From assembly GCA_019113745.1 (NCBI GenBank), contig DXGV01000045.1, forward strand, positions 1 through 64,000: a DNA stretch of 64,000 nucleotides, in the 5' to 3' direction. Every line of letters starts with the position of its first letter. The first letter of the stretch is position 1. A program made the translations under genes and the position numbers. The notes below the pieces were generated by a model. It was not told the origin of the DNA and did no database searches. It saw nothing but the letters and a program-made list of their open reading frames with translations. This DNA comes from Candidatus Blautia intestinavium. Its GTDB lineage: Bacteria > Bacillota > Clostridia > Lachnospirales > Lachnospiraceae. This document shows positions 14,689-24,538 of the stretch, in pieces.

Positions 14689-16410
14689 TTACATATTATA
14701 GTAGCGGGCGTAAATCCCGTTTTGTTTCATCAGAGACTCATGAGTGCCGCGCTCGGCAATTCCGTCTTCCGTGATAACGATGATCTCGTCTGCATTGCGG
14801 ATGGTAGACAGTCTGTGGGCGATCGTGATGGTCGTCCTGCCTGCGGAAAGCTCTTCCAGGCTTTTCTGAATCCAGCGTTCGCTTTCGTTATCCAGCGCGC
14901 TTGTGGCTTCGTCAAGAATGAGAACCGGCGGATTTTTCAGAAAGACCCGGGCAATAGAGATACGCTGTTTCTGTCCGCCCGACAGCCTTGCTCCCCGCTC
15001 CCCGACGAAGGTATCATATCCATCCGGAAGTTCTCTGATAAAGTCGTGGATGTTTGCCCGTCTGGCAGCTTCTATGATTTCTTCGTCGGAAGCCCCCGGT
15101 TTTCCATAGGCGATATTTTCCCGTATTGTTCCGGAAAACAGATACACATCCTGCTGCACCATACCGATCTGGCTTCTGAGACTTTTCAATGTCAGCGTAC
15201 GCACATCTTTTCCGTCGATAGTGATACGTCCTCCTGTCACATCGTAAAATCTGGGGAGAAGAGAACAGATCGTAGTTTTGCCGCTTCCGGAAGGCCCTAC
15301 CAGAGCCACTGATTTTCCCGCAGGAATCTCGAAAGAGACGTGGGAAAGCACAGGCGTATCATCGTCGCTGTAATGGAAGGAAACGTCGTCATAGCGCACT
15401 CTTCCCTTTACGTCTGTAAGCGGTTTCGCGTCGGGAGCGTCCGTGATCTCCGGTTCCGTCTCCATCACGTCAAGGAATCTCCGAAATCCGGCAAGACCTT
15501 TCTGCATCATCTCAATAAGCTCCACAAGGATCTGGATGGGACTGATAAAGATGCCGATATACAGGGCGTACATTGCAAGATCCGTCACATCCATAAGCCC
15601 TTGTGCGATTAAGTATCCGCCGAATACAAGGGTGACAAGATACATCATCCCCTGGAAAAAAAGATTCCAGCCCATGAAATTTCCCATACAGCTATAATTG
15701 TCTCTTTTGGAAAGAAGAAAGGCGTGATTGCTCTTCCGGAATTTTTTTCTTTCGATTTCTTCATTCGCAAAGGACTGTACCACACGGATACCGGCAAGAG
15801 TATCCTGAAGGCTTGAATTAACGTCCCCTATTTTTCTCCTGTTTTCCATAAAGGTTTCCTGCATCCTCTGGTTCTGCCGGAAGGAAAAAACAAACATGCA
15901 GAGTACGAGAACCACAAGAGGAAGAGCAAGCCGCCAGTTAATGAGGAACAAAAAGATAAAGGAGCCGAAGATCTTGACGACAGAGATAAAAAGATTCTCC
16001 GGACCGTGATGGGCAAATTCCGCAATATCAAACAGATCCGAGACAAGCTTGCTCATCATCTGTCCGGAATTATTCCTGCTGTAATAGGAAAAGGACAGTT
16101 TTTCATAATGATCAAAAAGCTGCTGGCGCATATCGCGCTCCATATTCGCTCCCATCATATGCCCCTGATAGCTGACGTAATATTTGCAAAAGCTCTGTAT
16201 AATATACATAATGAAAAGCCCTGCGGCGATCCAGGGAAGCGCCTGAAGGATCGTTCCGCTGTCTCTTGTAAACAGGGTGTTCGTCATAGTACGCAGAATC
16301 TGCGGATAGATCAGATCTACGATACTGATAAACGCCGCGCAGACCAGATCAATAAAAAACACTTTTTTATATGGCGCATAATAAGTTATGAATTTCCTGA
16401 TCGTATGCAT
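14689..16410 (-). CDS. ABC exporter with fused membrane and ATPase domains
   Basis: Type IV ABC exporter of 573 aa, probably a homodimer. The transmembrane domain (1-310) has six helices. The nucleotide-binding domain (about 330-573) has complete motifs: Walker A GPSGSGKTT, signature LSGGQKQ, Walker B VLILDEATSALD and the switch His in AHRLST. All catalytic residues are present, unlike the heterodimer partner at 56927. The substrate cannot be told from sequence. The close XRE-membrane regulator may control it. Confidence 0.92.
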   Translation of the reverse strand: MHTIRKFITYYAPYKKVFFIDLVCAAFISIVDLIYPQILRTMTNTLFTRDSGTILQALPWIAAGLFIMYIIQSFCKYYVSYQGHMMGANMERDMRQQLFDHYEKLSFSYYSRNNSGQMMSKLVSDLFDIAEFAHHGPENLFISVVKIFGSFIFLFLINWRLALPLVVLVLCMFVFSFRQNQRMQETFMENRRKIGDVNSSLQDTLAGIRVVQSFANEEIERKKFRKSNHAFLLSKRDNYSCMGNFMGWNLFFQGMMYLVTLVFGGYLIAQGLMDVTDLAMYALYIGIFISPIQILVELIEMMQKGLAGFRRFLDVMETEPEITDAPDAKPLTDVKGRVRYDDVSFHYSDDDTPVLSHVSFEIPAGKSVALVGPSGSGKTTICSLLPRFYDVTGGRITIDGKDVRTLTLKSLRSQIGMVQQDVYLFSGTIRENIAYGKPGASDEEIIEAARRANIHDFIRELPDGYDTFVGERGARLSGGQKQRISIARVFLKNPPVLILDEATSALDNESERWIQKSLEELSAGRTTITIAHRLSTIRNADEIIVITEDGIAERGTHESLMKQNGIYARYYNM

Positions 16411-16467
16411 GATTTACTCCTTATCCCGTTGTTTTATTTGTGCTGCGCAGGGCTGTCGTCCAAACCC

Positions 16468-18513
16468 TCAGCCAAGCTCCACGCACCAGATTTTGCAGTC
16501 CCGGGTACCTACTACGACGCTGTTTCCATAAACAGCCGGAGAAGCCTCGATCACGCCTTCACTTAAGGACAATGTGTCGTGAACCTCTCCTGTTTCTCCG
16601 TTCAGAAGATACATATTTCCATCGCTGCTGCAGTAAAGTACCTTGCCTGTACCGTCTGAATTATATACACACACCGGAGACGACCAGGCATATCCCGCAT
16701 GATGCTCCCAGACGATTTCTCCGGACATCTTATCCAGGCAGACAAGAACTCCTGATGCATTATCCTCCGTTTTTGACACAGTTACATAAATGTAATCAGA
16801 AAGACTGTCTTTTCCCGAAGCAATGGTAGACTGTACGCCGCCGGATACCCCGTCGTCTGTATAACATTCATAATCCGTATGCCAGAGGATCTCTCCTGTC
16901 TCCGCGTCGATCTTCCATATAGGGATCTCCGCCGTATCATAGCTTCTCCACCCCAGGCGGAAAGAAGTACTGACATAAAGATAAAGTTTTCCGTTTTCTA
17001 TGGAAAGCACAGGAGTGGAATTAGAGTCGTCCAACACGTCCTGCACCCACACAAGCTGAAGAGTGTTCAGATCCAGACACATCAGATTGCCTCCGTTGTC
17101 TGCGATAAAAAGATAACCTTTATATACGGCGGCGCTGTCCTCCATTCCCACCCAGAAATTCTCTGTGCTGGATCTTGTTCCGTAATAACGCCATTTCACT
17201 GTTTTTCCCGGAGAAATGGAAAGCGTCCCGTTCTGCTGGTCGTACTTTGTATTCAGTTTGATAAGATAGAGGATCCCGTTTTCTCCCGGATAGATCAGGG
17301 TATCTGTCTCCTCATCCACCAGGGCGGAACCGTCAAAAAAGCTGAGGCTTCCTCTCAGGGAGAAAGGATCGTTGTCGCCGAAGGTGTACATGGTGCTGCA
17401 GTCTAAAAGATTTACGATAAACACTCTTGCAGTACCTTCGTCGCTGTTATATCCCGCTCCCACATACAGGATCGGATAACCTCTCGGGTCGAGAGCTCCC
17501 GCGCCCTTAAAAGTATATCCAAGATAAAGCGGATCTCTGGTAGCCTCTCCAGATTCCAGATCCAGGAAATAGACATACCCGTCCATGCAGGCATAGATCA
17601 CTTCCACAAGGCTCTCCTTTTCCTTCGCCCAGTCGTACATATTCATATGGGCTTTGACTTCCTGGGGCCACTTTGCCATCAAAGGCTGCCCTGTCCATCC
17701 GCTTCCAGTCCATACCGTACCTCCCGAAGAAAGAGAGCCTGTATCGTGGGACCATTTTTTACTGAGGGTATAATCTGCCATCTCTGCGGTACCGTATACC
17801 GCTCCATCCCTGAAATTATTTCCCCGGAAGGTAACGATACCGTCCACATCCGTGTACTCCTCTCCTATCAGAAAACTGATCTCCTCATCCGGTACATAGC
17901 CGGATGCACTGGTAAGCGCCGTGCCGTCTATTTCTATGTCAGTGGAACTGATCAGATTTGACGGAGCCGTTGTCTCTGTGCTGTGAGGCTCAAAAATGAT
18001 TTCCTTTGTAGCCACCATGTTCACAGGCGGCTCCTTTTCTTCCCCGATTTTCGCCGCAGTTTCCAGTAGCTGATCCGGAACTGCCTTTTTGATATTTTCA
18101 AAAAAGTTCTCCCGCATCCGGACCGCCAGCACCGCGATAGCCAGTATACAGAGGATACCCGCTCCCGCGAAAAGCTTCAGAGCGACAGCCTTTCCCCGAA
18201 AACCTTTTCTCTTCTTCGCAGGCTTCTGTACAGTTTCATAATATCCGCCCTGGGGACGGGCGCTTTTTTTCGGCGCGCTCCCTCCTGTACCGCCTCCTGG
18301 CTGTGCTTTTATCTTTACAGTACGCTTTGGGAGCGCGTATGCTTCTGCAAGATTCTTTTTTTGCGTCTCCCCGTCTCTTGCTCCGTTTTGCTTTGACTGT
18401 ATTTTGGCCTCTACAGATTTTCTTTTACGGGCTTTCTCTATTTCTTTCTGCCGGTTTTTGTACTGGCTGGAAAAGTTGCTTTTTCTCACATGAGAATTTT
18501 TCTTCTGATTCAT
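16468..18513 (-). CDS. Membrane-anchored PQQ-like beta-propeller protein
   Basis: The 681-aa protein has a very basic cytoplasmic region (1-108, rich in Lys/Arg/Gln), one transmembrane helix (about 109-131) and a long extracellular part. From about residue 220 there are repeated strands with the PQQ-type pattern (EILWHTDYECY, EIVWEHHAGYAW, GNLMCLDLNTLQLVWVQ, DGNMYLLNGETGEV) that suggests a seven- or eight-bladed propeller. Quinone-dependent dehydrogenase residues were not identified, so binding or a scaffold role is more likely than catalysis. The next gene upstream is a GT2 glycosyltransferase, separated by a terminator. Confidence 0.8.
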   Translation of the reverse strand: MNQKKNSHVRKSNFSSQYKNRQKEIEKARKRKSVEAKIQSKQNGARDGETQKKNLAEAYALPKRTVKIKAQPGGGTGGSAPKKSARPQGGYYETVQKPAKKRKGFRGKAVALKLFAGAGILCILAIAVLAVRMRENFFENIKKAVPDQLLETAAKIGEEKEPPVNMVATKEIIFEPHSTETTAPSNLISSTDIEIDGTALTSASGYVPDEEISFLIGEEYTDVDGIVTFRGNNFRDGAVYGTAEMADYTLSKKWSHDTGSLSSGGTVWTGSGWTGQPLMAKWPQEVKAHMNMYDWAKEKESLVEVIYACMDGYVYFLDLESGEATRDPLYLGYTFKGAGALDPRGYPILYVGAGYNSDEGTARVFIVNLLDCSTMYTFGDNDPFSLRGSLSFFDGSALVDEETDTLIYPGENGILYLIKLNTKYDQQNGTLSISPGKTVKWRYYGTRSSTENFWVGMEDSAAVYKGYLFIADNGGNLMCLDLNTLQLVWVQDVLDDSNSTPVLSIENGKLYLYVSTSFRLGWRSYDTAEIPIWKIDAETGEILWHTDYECYTDDGVSGGVQSTIASGKDSLSDYIYVTVSKTEDNASGVLVCLDKMSGEIVWEHHAGYAWSSPVCVYNSDGTGKVLYCSSDGNMYLLNGETGEVHDTLSLSEGVIEASPAVYGNSVVVGTRDCKIWCVELG

Positions 18514-18591
18514 ACGCCAATTTCTCCTGTTCCCTTAGATAGTTCCGCACTTTTGCGTGTTAACGCAATAGGGTGTTTTCTATGAAACGAC

Positions 18592-18616
18592 AAAAACCAG
18601 GGCCCCCTACCCCTGG
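18592..18616 (-). terminator. Intrinsic terminator overlapping the GT2 stop codon
   Basis: On the minus strand CCAGGG pairs with CCCTGG, followed by TTTTTG. The stem includes the glycosyltransferase stop codon. It would end the his operon plus GT2 transcript. Confidence 0.8.
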
Positions 18617-19326
18617 TCAAGTATATGATTGATCCTTCTGAAATCCTTCACAGCCTGACGGCCGATCTGAAAGATTTTTTTCATATTAATAGAATTCACA
18701 CCGCCCTGCCTTGGCCGGAAAGTGATCGGTATATATTTGATACGACAGTTCTTCTTCTCAAAAATAACAGATAAAAGCACATTTGACAAGTTAAAATCTT
18801 TTGGGATCAGCCCGATCCATTTCTGTAAAGTTTCCGCTTTCATCAGACGGAACGGCGTATTCGCATCCTTTGCGCGGACCTTAAAGCACAGCCGTATCAC
18901 CGCCCTGAGCGTTCCTGTAACAAAAATCCTCGAAATCCCGTCCTGACGGTGATTCCTCCATCCGATCACAAGATCGTATTTTTCTCTCTCCCTCCAGAAC
19001 TGTTCAAATTCCTCCGGGACTGTCTGCCCGTCTGAATCTGTCTGAAAAATATAATCTGCTCCGTTTTTCAGCGCGTATTGATAACCATAAAGCACCGTGG
19101 CTCCATGTCCTCCGTTTGATTTTGTAACCGGACGAAACAGAGGGTGGCCTGCGGCGTACTCCTTCATGATCTTATAGGTGTCGTCCCGGCTTCCGTCGTC
19201 AATGACCACCAGTCGGGAAAGACCTCCTCCGGAATGTCTTTCCACGACCTGATACCATTCGTCCATGACCTGCCTGATGTTCTCCTGTTCGTTATATGCC
19301 GGGATCACAATATAAAGCTTATCCAT
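18607..19326 (-). CDS. GT2-family glycosyltransferase
   Basis: The 239-aa protein has the GT-A fold features: VIPAYNEQENI at the start, VIDDGSRDDT, and the metal-binding DxD in FQTDSDGQ. No transmembrane helices follow the catalytic domain, unlike DPMS/GtrB relatives, so it is probably cytosolic. A lipid-linked sugar acceptor is possible. It begins 26 bases after hisIE with its own GGAG site and no terminator between, so it may be carried at the end of the his operon transcript. Confidence 0.9.
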   Translation of the reverse strand: MDKLYIVIPAYNEQENIRQVMDEWYQVVERHSGGGLSRLVVIDDGSRDDTYKIMKEYAAGHPLFRPVTKSNGGHGATVLYGYQYALKNGADYIFQTDSDGQTVPEEFEQFWREREKYDLVIGWRNHRQDGISRIFVTGTLRAVIRLCFKVRAKDANTPFRLMKAETLQKWIGLIPKDFNLSNVLLSVIFEKKNCRIKYIPITFRPRQGGVNSINMKKIFQIGRQAVKDFRRINHILDQG

Positions 19327-19352
19327 TTCTCACTCCAATTAACCGGATATTC

Positions 19353-20636
19353 TTACCGGCGCGCCAGTTCACTGGTGATATCCTCCCAGGTCACGCCTTT
19401 TTCTGCCATCAGCACCATGACATGATACAGAAAATCAGAAATCTCATATTTAATTTCTTCTTTATCGGGATTTTTGGCGGCAATGACGATCTCCGTACAT
19501 TCTTCCCCTACTTTTTTCAGGATCTTGTCAATTCCCTTATCAAAAAGATAATTGGTATAAGAGCCTTCCTTTGGATGGGCTTTTCTGTCCAGAATGACGT
19601 CATAAACCTCCTGGAATACCCGGAGAGGGTTCGTATCGTCATACTCCTTTTTCATCAGCGGTTTAAAAAAGCAGGTTTTGTTTCCTGTATGGCAGGCTGC
19701 TCCAATCTGGGCAACTTTGGCAAGGATCGTATCGTTGTCACAGTCCAGCGTCATTGATTTTACATACTGATAATGTCCGGAAGTAAGCCCTTTTACCCAG
19801 AGTTCCCGGCGGCTGCGGCTCCAGTAAGTCATTTTTCCTGTCCGAAGCGTCGTCCGGAAAGCTTCTTCATTCATATAAGCCACCATCAGCACTTCATCAG
19901 TTTTATAATCCTGAACCACTACCGGTATGAGGCCGTCGCTGTTCAGTTTAAATTCCGGCCAGGGAATACTGCTTTCAAACAGATTGACAGAAATTCCTGC
20001 CTCTCTGCATTCCTGTTTGAACTGAAAAAGATCTGTATCTGAAGCGCTGACAAAAGCGCCGCTTAATCCTGCTATGCCCGGATTTTTCAAAAGCGCTTTC
20101 AAAGTATCTCTGTTTCTTTCCTCTGTATGGAGGATCACCTTCATGGAAGAAACGCAGGAAATTCCGTCCTGGATCATATCAAGGGCAAGGATTCCCCCCG
20201 CATATTTTTCAATCAGCTCCACATGATCCGTAAATTCTTCCACAGAAGAAACACAGACCACCATTTTTTCTTTTCCGAACCGTTTTGACATTTCCTCCAG
20301 AAGCTCCACATTGCTTTTCTTGGAAAAATTCAGAACCACCTTCGCGCAGCCTGCATAGATCAGTTTTTTTACGTCTTCCATGCGCTTGATATTTCCGGCT
20401 GCCATAACCGGTATTTCTGACGCCGCGCAGATCTCTTTGATATGGGCGATGGCCTTTTCATGCTCGTCGTCCCCGGAAGAAAAGTCGAATACAAGAAGTT
20501 CGTCCGCCCCATTGTCACTGTAAAATCTGGCAAGCTCCTCCACATTGCCACTGCCGAAAAGATTTCTCTGCCCGAATCCTGTTACCGCCCTGCCGGACTG
20601 CAGATACAGGCAGGGAATCATCCATTTATGTTCCAT
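19353..20636 (-). CDS. hisIE: HisF-like domain fused to HisI and HisE (phosphoribosyl-AMP cyclohydrolase / phosphoribosyl-ATP pyrophosphatase)
   Basis: Catalyses histidine biosynthesis steps 2 and 3. The 427-aa protein has three parts. Residues about 1-215 form a HisA/HisF-like barrel ([34 protein letters not shown]). Residues about 225-325 form HisI with zinc/catalytic motifs ([26 protein letters not shown]). Residues about 335-427 form HisE ([19 protein letters not shown]). In HisF the first catalytic Asp lies in PCLDV; here it is PCLYL, so the barrel is probably not a working cyclase. Start 20636 is set by AAGGAG. hisA, hisF, hisH and hisC are not in the window. Confidence 0.93.
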   Translation of the reverse strand: MEHKWMIPCLYLQSGRAVTGFGQRNLFGSGNVEELARFYSDNGADELLVFDFSSGDDEHEKAIAHIKEICAASEIPVMAAGNIKRMEDVKKLIYAGCAKVVLNFSKKSNVELLEEMSKRFGKEKMVVCVSSVEEFTDHVELIEKYAGGILALDMIQDGISCVSSMKVILHTEERNRDTLKALLKNPGIAGLSGAFVSASDTDLFQFKQECREAGISVNLFESSIPWPEFKLNSDGLIPVVVQDYKTDEVLMVAYMNEEAFRTTLRTGKMTYWSRSRRELWVKGLTSGHYQYVKSMTLDCDNDTILAKVAQIGAACHTGNKTCFFKPLMKKEYDDTNPLRVFQEVYDVILDRKAHPKEGSYTNYLFDKGIDKILKKVGEECTEIVIAAKNPDKEEIKYEISDFLYHVMVLMAEKGVTWEDITSELARR

Positions 20637-20653
20637 AACATTTAAACTCCTTA

Positions 20654-21241
20654 TCAAAGACTGCCTTTTGTGGAAAGCACGTCCGTAATTCTCTGGTCAA
20701 AAGAAAGCGCCTGGTCAAGTGCCTTTGCGAAGCTTTTAAATATAGCCTCGGCAAGATGATGGCTGTTTCCGTTGGTCAGGACTTTTATATGCAGATTCAT
20801 ACCGGCGGTATAGGACACTGCATAAAAGAATTCCTTTATCATTTCTGAGGAAAGATCCCCGATTTTTTCCGCCGAAAATTCCGCGTCCCAGGAGAAATAA
20901 GGCCGTCCCGACAGATCCACGGCGCACAGTACCAGCACCTCGTCCATAGGCAGGATACAGCTTCCATAGCGGTGGATCCCTTTTTTGTCTCCGGCGGCCT
21001 CCCGGATGGCGGACCCCATCACGATGCCCGTATCCTCCACGGTATGGTGGTCGTCTACGTTCAGATCGCCGTGCACCCGGACGCACAGATCAAAAAGGCC
21101 ATGTCTGGCAAAACCGTCCAGCATATGATCAAAAAATCCGATTCCCGTTTCAATGTCCGTATACCCGCTGCCGTCGGCAGTAAATTTAAGTTTGATTTCT
21201 GTTTCCTTTGTATTCCGTTCTACTGATGCTTCTCTTGCCAT
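20654..21241 (-). CDS. hisB: Imidazoleglycerol-phosphate dehydratase
   Basis: Sixth step of histidine biosynthesis, dehydration of imidazole glycerol phosphate to imidazole acetol phosphate. The 195-aa length is that of the monofunctional enzyme. Metal-binding motifs are [18 protein letters not shown] and [15 protein letters not shown]. It lies between hisD and hisIE with short gaps. Confidence 0.97.
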   Translation of the reverse strand: MAREASVERNTKETEIKLKFTADGSGYTDIETGIGFFDHMLDGFARHGLFDLCVRVHGDLNVDDHHTVEDTGIVMGSAIREAAGDKKGIHRYGSCILPMDEVLVLCAVDLSGRPYFSWDAEFSAEKIGDLSSEMIKEFFYAVSYTAGMNLHIKVLTNGNSHHLAEAIFKSFAKALDQALSFDQRITDVLSTKGSL

Positions 21242-21253
21242 AATCTTTCTCCG

Positions 21254-22555
21254 TTATCTGTCTTCATTTTCAAAACGCACGGCAACAGAATTTGCATGCG
21301 CCGTAAGCTGTTCCGCAGAGGCGAACTGTTCAATATCTTTATGGATCTTTTCAAGGGCCTCTCTGGAATAATATACAATGCTGGACTTTTTAATAAAGTC
21401 ATCTACAGAAAGAGGCGAGAAGAATTTTGCCGTTCCGTTTGTGGGAAGCACATGATTTGGTCCCGCAAAATAATCGCCCAGCGGCTCCGAGCTGTACGGG
21501 CCGATAAAGATTGCCCCGGCATTGCGCACTTTCATCATGACCTCAAAAGGATTTTCCGTCACGATCTCCATATGCTCCGAAGCGATTTCGTTGGCCGCTT
21601 CTATAGCTTCCTCCATGTTCTCCGCAATAAGAATGTAGCCAAAATTATCCAGCGACTTGCGGATGATGTCTTTTCTTGAGAGAACCTCCGTAAAACCGTC
21701 CACCTCCCGGCTGACCTTTTCGGCAAGCTCCCTGCTGGTAGTGATAAGTATGGCTGACGCCAGTTCGTCGTGCTCCGCCTGGGACAGAAGATCCGCGGCC
21801 ACATACCTGGGATTTGCCGTATCGTCTGCCAGAACAAGGATCTCGCTGGGTCCGGCAATGGAATCGATACTTACATAACCGTAAACCGCCTTTTTTGCCA
21901 GAGCCACAAAAATATTGCCCGGTCCCACGATTTTGTCCACTTTGGGGATACTCTCTGTTCCATAGGCCAGCGCTCCTACCGCCTGGGCTCCGCCCACCTT
22001 GTAAACAGCGTCCGCTCCGGCCTCTTTTGCTGCTACAAGAGTGGTTGGGCAGACCTTGCCGTCTTTTCCCGGCGGAGTAGTCATTATGATCTCATCCACT
22101 CCCGCCACCTTCGCGGGAACAATATTCATCAGCACAGAAGAGGGATACACAGCCTTGCCGCCCGGAACATAAACTCCCACTCTTTTCAAAGGAGATACCT
22201 TCTGTCCAAGCATGGTTCCCTCTTCTGTAGTGGAAAACCAACTGTTCTGCTTCTGTTTTTCATGGAAGCTCCTGATATTTACAAGCGCTTTGCGGATAAC
22301 TTCCAGAAGACCCGGATCTACGGCGTCGTACGCCTCCTGAATCTCCGCTTCTGTCACCCGTATCGTTTCCGCCGTGATCTCTGTTTTGTCAAATTCTTTC
22401 GTGTAGGCAAACAGCGCCCGATCTCCTTCTTTTCTTACTTTTTTCAGGATCTCCGCCACAGCGTCCTCAAATTTTCCGTAATGGTTCGGACTGCGTTTCA
22501 GGAGATTCTCCAATATATCCTTTGTACTTTCTTTTGTCAGTGTTACTGTGCGCAT
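21254..22555 (-). CDS. hisD: Histidinol dehydrogenase
   Basis: Last two steps of histidine biosynthesis, NAD-dependent oxidation of histidinol to histidine. The 433-aa product starts at 22555, where GGAAGGA lies nine bases upstream; a longer in-frame start exists but lies in the his intergenic region. Recognisable motifs are YVPGGKAVYPSSVLM, the GPGN segment, SIAGPSEILV with the catalytic histidines in QAEHDELASA, and FAGPNHVLPT. Confidence 0.97.
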   Translation of the reverse strand: MRTVTLTKESTKDILENLLKRSPNHYGKFEDAVAEILKKVRKEGDRALFAYTKEFDKTEITAETIRVTEAEIQEAYDAVDPGLLEVIRKALVNIRSFHEKQKQNSWFSTTEEGTMLGQKVSPLKRVGVYVPGGKAVYPSSVLMNIVPAKVAGVDEIIMTTPPGKDGKVCPTTLVAAKEAGADAVYKVGGAQAVGALAYGTESIPKVDKIVGPGNIFVALAKKAVYGYVSIDSIAGPSEILVLADDTANPRYVAADLLSQAEHDELASAILITTSRELAEKVSREVDGFTEVLSRKDIIRKSLDNFGYILIAENMEEAIEAANEIASEHMEIVTENPFEVMMKVRNAGAIFIGPYSSEPLGDYFAGPNHVLPTNGTAKFFSPLSVDDFIKKSSIVYYSREALEKIHKDIEQFASAEQLTAHANSVAVRFENEDR

Positions 22556-22667
22556 AGTTTTCATTCCTTCCTGTGAACATGTCTTCTGCTGCTTCTCTTC
22601 CGCGCCGCCGTATTCCAATATTCCTGCTCTGTATCTATTCTTTCTGTCTGCGGCAGTCCCGGCGCTC

Positions 22668-23312
22668 TCAGCTTCTGTCCGCTGTCTCTCTGAGGCTGCG
22701 GATCAGTCCCCTGATCCTCTCGTCCTCCATCTTCATGCTGACCTGGTTGACGATCATGCGGGCGGACAGCGGGCAGATTTCCTCCAGTACCTTCAGTCCG
22801 TTTTCCCGAAGCGTGCTTCCTGTCTCTACAATATCCACGATCACCTCGGAAAGTCCTACGATGGGAGCAAGTTCGATGGAACCGTTCAGCTTGATGATCT
22901 CCACCGTCTGATGTTTCTTATTGTAAAAATAATCCTTGGCAATGTTGGGGTATTTTGTTGCCACACGGATGAGCTGGTTGTTATGAAGCAGTTCCCCCGC
23001 CTCTTCAGGACCGCAGACACACATCCGGCAGGCGCCGAAGCCCAGATCCATCACTTCATAAAGCTTCCGTCCTTCCTCCATGATGGTATCTTTTCCCGTA
23101 ACGCCGATATCCGCGGCGCCATACTCTACATAGGTGGGTACGTCGGGCCCTTTTGCCAGGAAAAATTTTAATTTCAGATCTTCGTTTACAAAAATCAGTT
23201 TTCTGGAATTCTTGTCCCGGATCTCGTCGCAGGTGATTCCGATTTTTTCAAACATATCCAGGGTTTTCTGGGCAAGTCTTCCCTTTGTCAGAGCAATCGT
23301 CAGATATCTCAT
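22668..23312 (-). CDS. hisG: ATP phosphoribosyltransferase, short form
   Basis: First, committed step of histidine biosynthesis. The 214-aa protein has only the catalytic two-lobe part ([10 protein letters not shown] start; phosphate-binding [16 protein letters not shown]) and lacks the regulatory C-terminal domain. Short HisG needs HisZ, encoded directly upstream. Its ATG overlaps the hisZ stop (ATGA), showing translational coupling. Confidence 0.97.
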   Translation of the reverse strand: MRYLTIALTKGRLAQKTLDMFEKIGITCDEIRDKNSRKLIFVNEDLKLKFFLAKGPDVPTYVEYGAADIGVTGKDTIMEEGRKLYEVMDLGFGACRMCVCGPEEAGELLHNNQLIRVATKYPNIAKDYFYNKKHQTVEIIKLNGSIELAPIVGLSEVIVDIVETGSTLRENGLKVLEEICPLSARMIVNQVSMKMEDERIRGLIRSLRETADRS

Positions 23313-24433
23313 ATCAGCTCCTCCTTCTTCTGGCGCAGCGCCACAGGCTTTCCTTCTTTTCTCATTTTCTGAGCTTTCAGCACAGTCTCCCGGCGGTCTG
23401 CCCGGGTGTAAGTCAGGATTACCGGAGGCTCCTCTTTTGGCATCTCGATCTTCTGCCTGGACAAAGCGGCAAGAAGGCTGTCCAGAACGATCACAAAGCC
23501 GATAGACGCGGCAGGTTTTCCAAAATGCTTGAGAAGCTCATCATAGCGTCCCCCTTTTACAAGCGGTTCCCCTGTTCCATAAGTATAAGCCTGGAAGATA
23601 ACGCCTGTATAGTACTGGATCTTGCTCACCATACCGAAGTCAAAGCTTATATATTTTTCATAGCCGTACAGCTTCAGGATCTCATAAATCTCCTCCAGAC
23701 GCTCCACTGCTTTCAAAGCCTCGGGATTATCTGTCAGAGAACGCGCTTTCTCAAGCACCTCGTAAGAACCAAAAAGCTGGGGAAGTGCCTGAAAAGCTCT
23801 GGAAAGACCGGGATCCATCTTCCGTTCTTCCATCAGCTCTTCAACGCCGAAATAGTTCTTCTGGGAGATCAGAGAACGGAGCTGTTCTTCCGCTTCCTCA
23901 TCCATTCCCGCCTCTTTCAGAAGAGATTTAAAATAATTCACCTGGCCTACGCTTACCTGAAATTCCTTAAGTCCTGCCGCCAGCAGACATTCTACTGTCA
24001 TGGCAAGAAGCTCCGCGTCCGCGTCAGGTGAACTGTCGCCGATTCTTTCCACGCCCATCTGGGTCGTCTCCTTCAGCCTGCCCTGATAGCTGGAACTGTT
24101 CACAAAAGCCTGCCCTGTATAAGACAGAGTCACCACCTCTTTATCCGGTGAAAAATAAGAAGCGCAGGCCCTTGAGACAGAAGGGGTAAAGTCCGGTCTT
24201 AAAACCAACGTATTGCCTTCTCTGTCAAAAAATTTATAAAGATCCTTGGAGGGAACCGTTCCTACCTCCCTGCTGAATACTTCAAAATATTCAAAAGTCG
24301 GCGTCTCGATCTCTCCGTATCCATAGCCGAAAAACACTTTGCGTATATCTTCCAGAATCCGGTGCTTCTGGCTGCATTCGCCATTATAAATATCACGGAC
24401 GCCCTCCGGCGTATGAAAAATCCGCTGCATCAT
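23309..24433 (-). CDS. hisZ: ATP phosphoribosyltransferase regulatory subunit
   Basis: Class II aminoacyl-tRNA-synthetase-like subunit that activates short-form HisG and carries histidine feedback inhibition. The 374-aa protein has the HisRS-like motifs [34 protein letters not shown] and SFDFGMV but no anticodon-binding domain. It is first in the his operon behind a perfect SigA promoter. Confidence 0.95.
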   Translation of the reverse strand: MMQRIFHTPEGVRDIYNGECSQKHRILEDIRKVFFGYGYGEIETPTFEYFEVFSREVGTVPSKDLYKFFDREGNTLVLRPDFTPSVSRACASYFSPDKEVVTLSYTGQAFVNSSSYQGRLKETTQMGVERIGDSSPDADAELLAMTVECLLAAGLKEFQVSVGQVNYFKSLLKEAGMDEEAEEQLRSLISQKNYFGVEELMEERKMDPGLSRAFQALPQLFGSYEVLEKARSLTDNPEALKAVERLEEIYEILKLYGYEKYISFDFGMVSKIQYYTGVIFQAYTYGTGEPLVKGGRYDELLKHFGKPAASIGFVIVLDSLLAALSRQKIEMPKEEPPVILTYTRADRRETVLKAQKMRKEGKPVALRQKKEELI

Positions 24434-24436
24434 TTT

Positions 24437-24475
24437 CTCCTCCTCACAGGCATCACGGACACTTTAGTCTGATAC
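24437..24475 (-). other. Hairpin in the his operon leader
   Basis: On the minus strand GGTATCA pairs with TGATGCC around a 14-base loop, ending shortly before GAGGAGGAG, the hisZ ribosome binding site. The leader of about 65 nt is too short for a T-box. The hairpin has no T-tract. Confidence 0.4.
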
Positions 24476-24500
24476 CATATTACTATGTAAAACAATGAAA

Positions 24501-24529
24501 ATTATAGTAAATTATGCGAAACTTGTCAA
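24501..24529 (-). promoter_or_regulatory. SigA promoter of the his operon
   Basis: TTGACA (24529-24524) and TATAAT (24506-24501) on the minus strand, both perfect consensus, 17 bp apart. Confidence 0.88.
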
Positions 24530-24538
24530 TCCTGTAAT

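Noticed and set aside
24434-24530. T-box or histidine attenuator ahead of hisZ
   Set aside because: The leader is only about 65 nt, no T-box sequence, His-codon run or terminator hairpin with T-tract is present.
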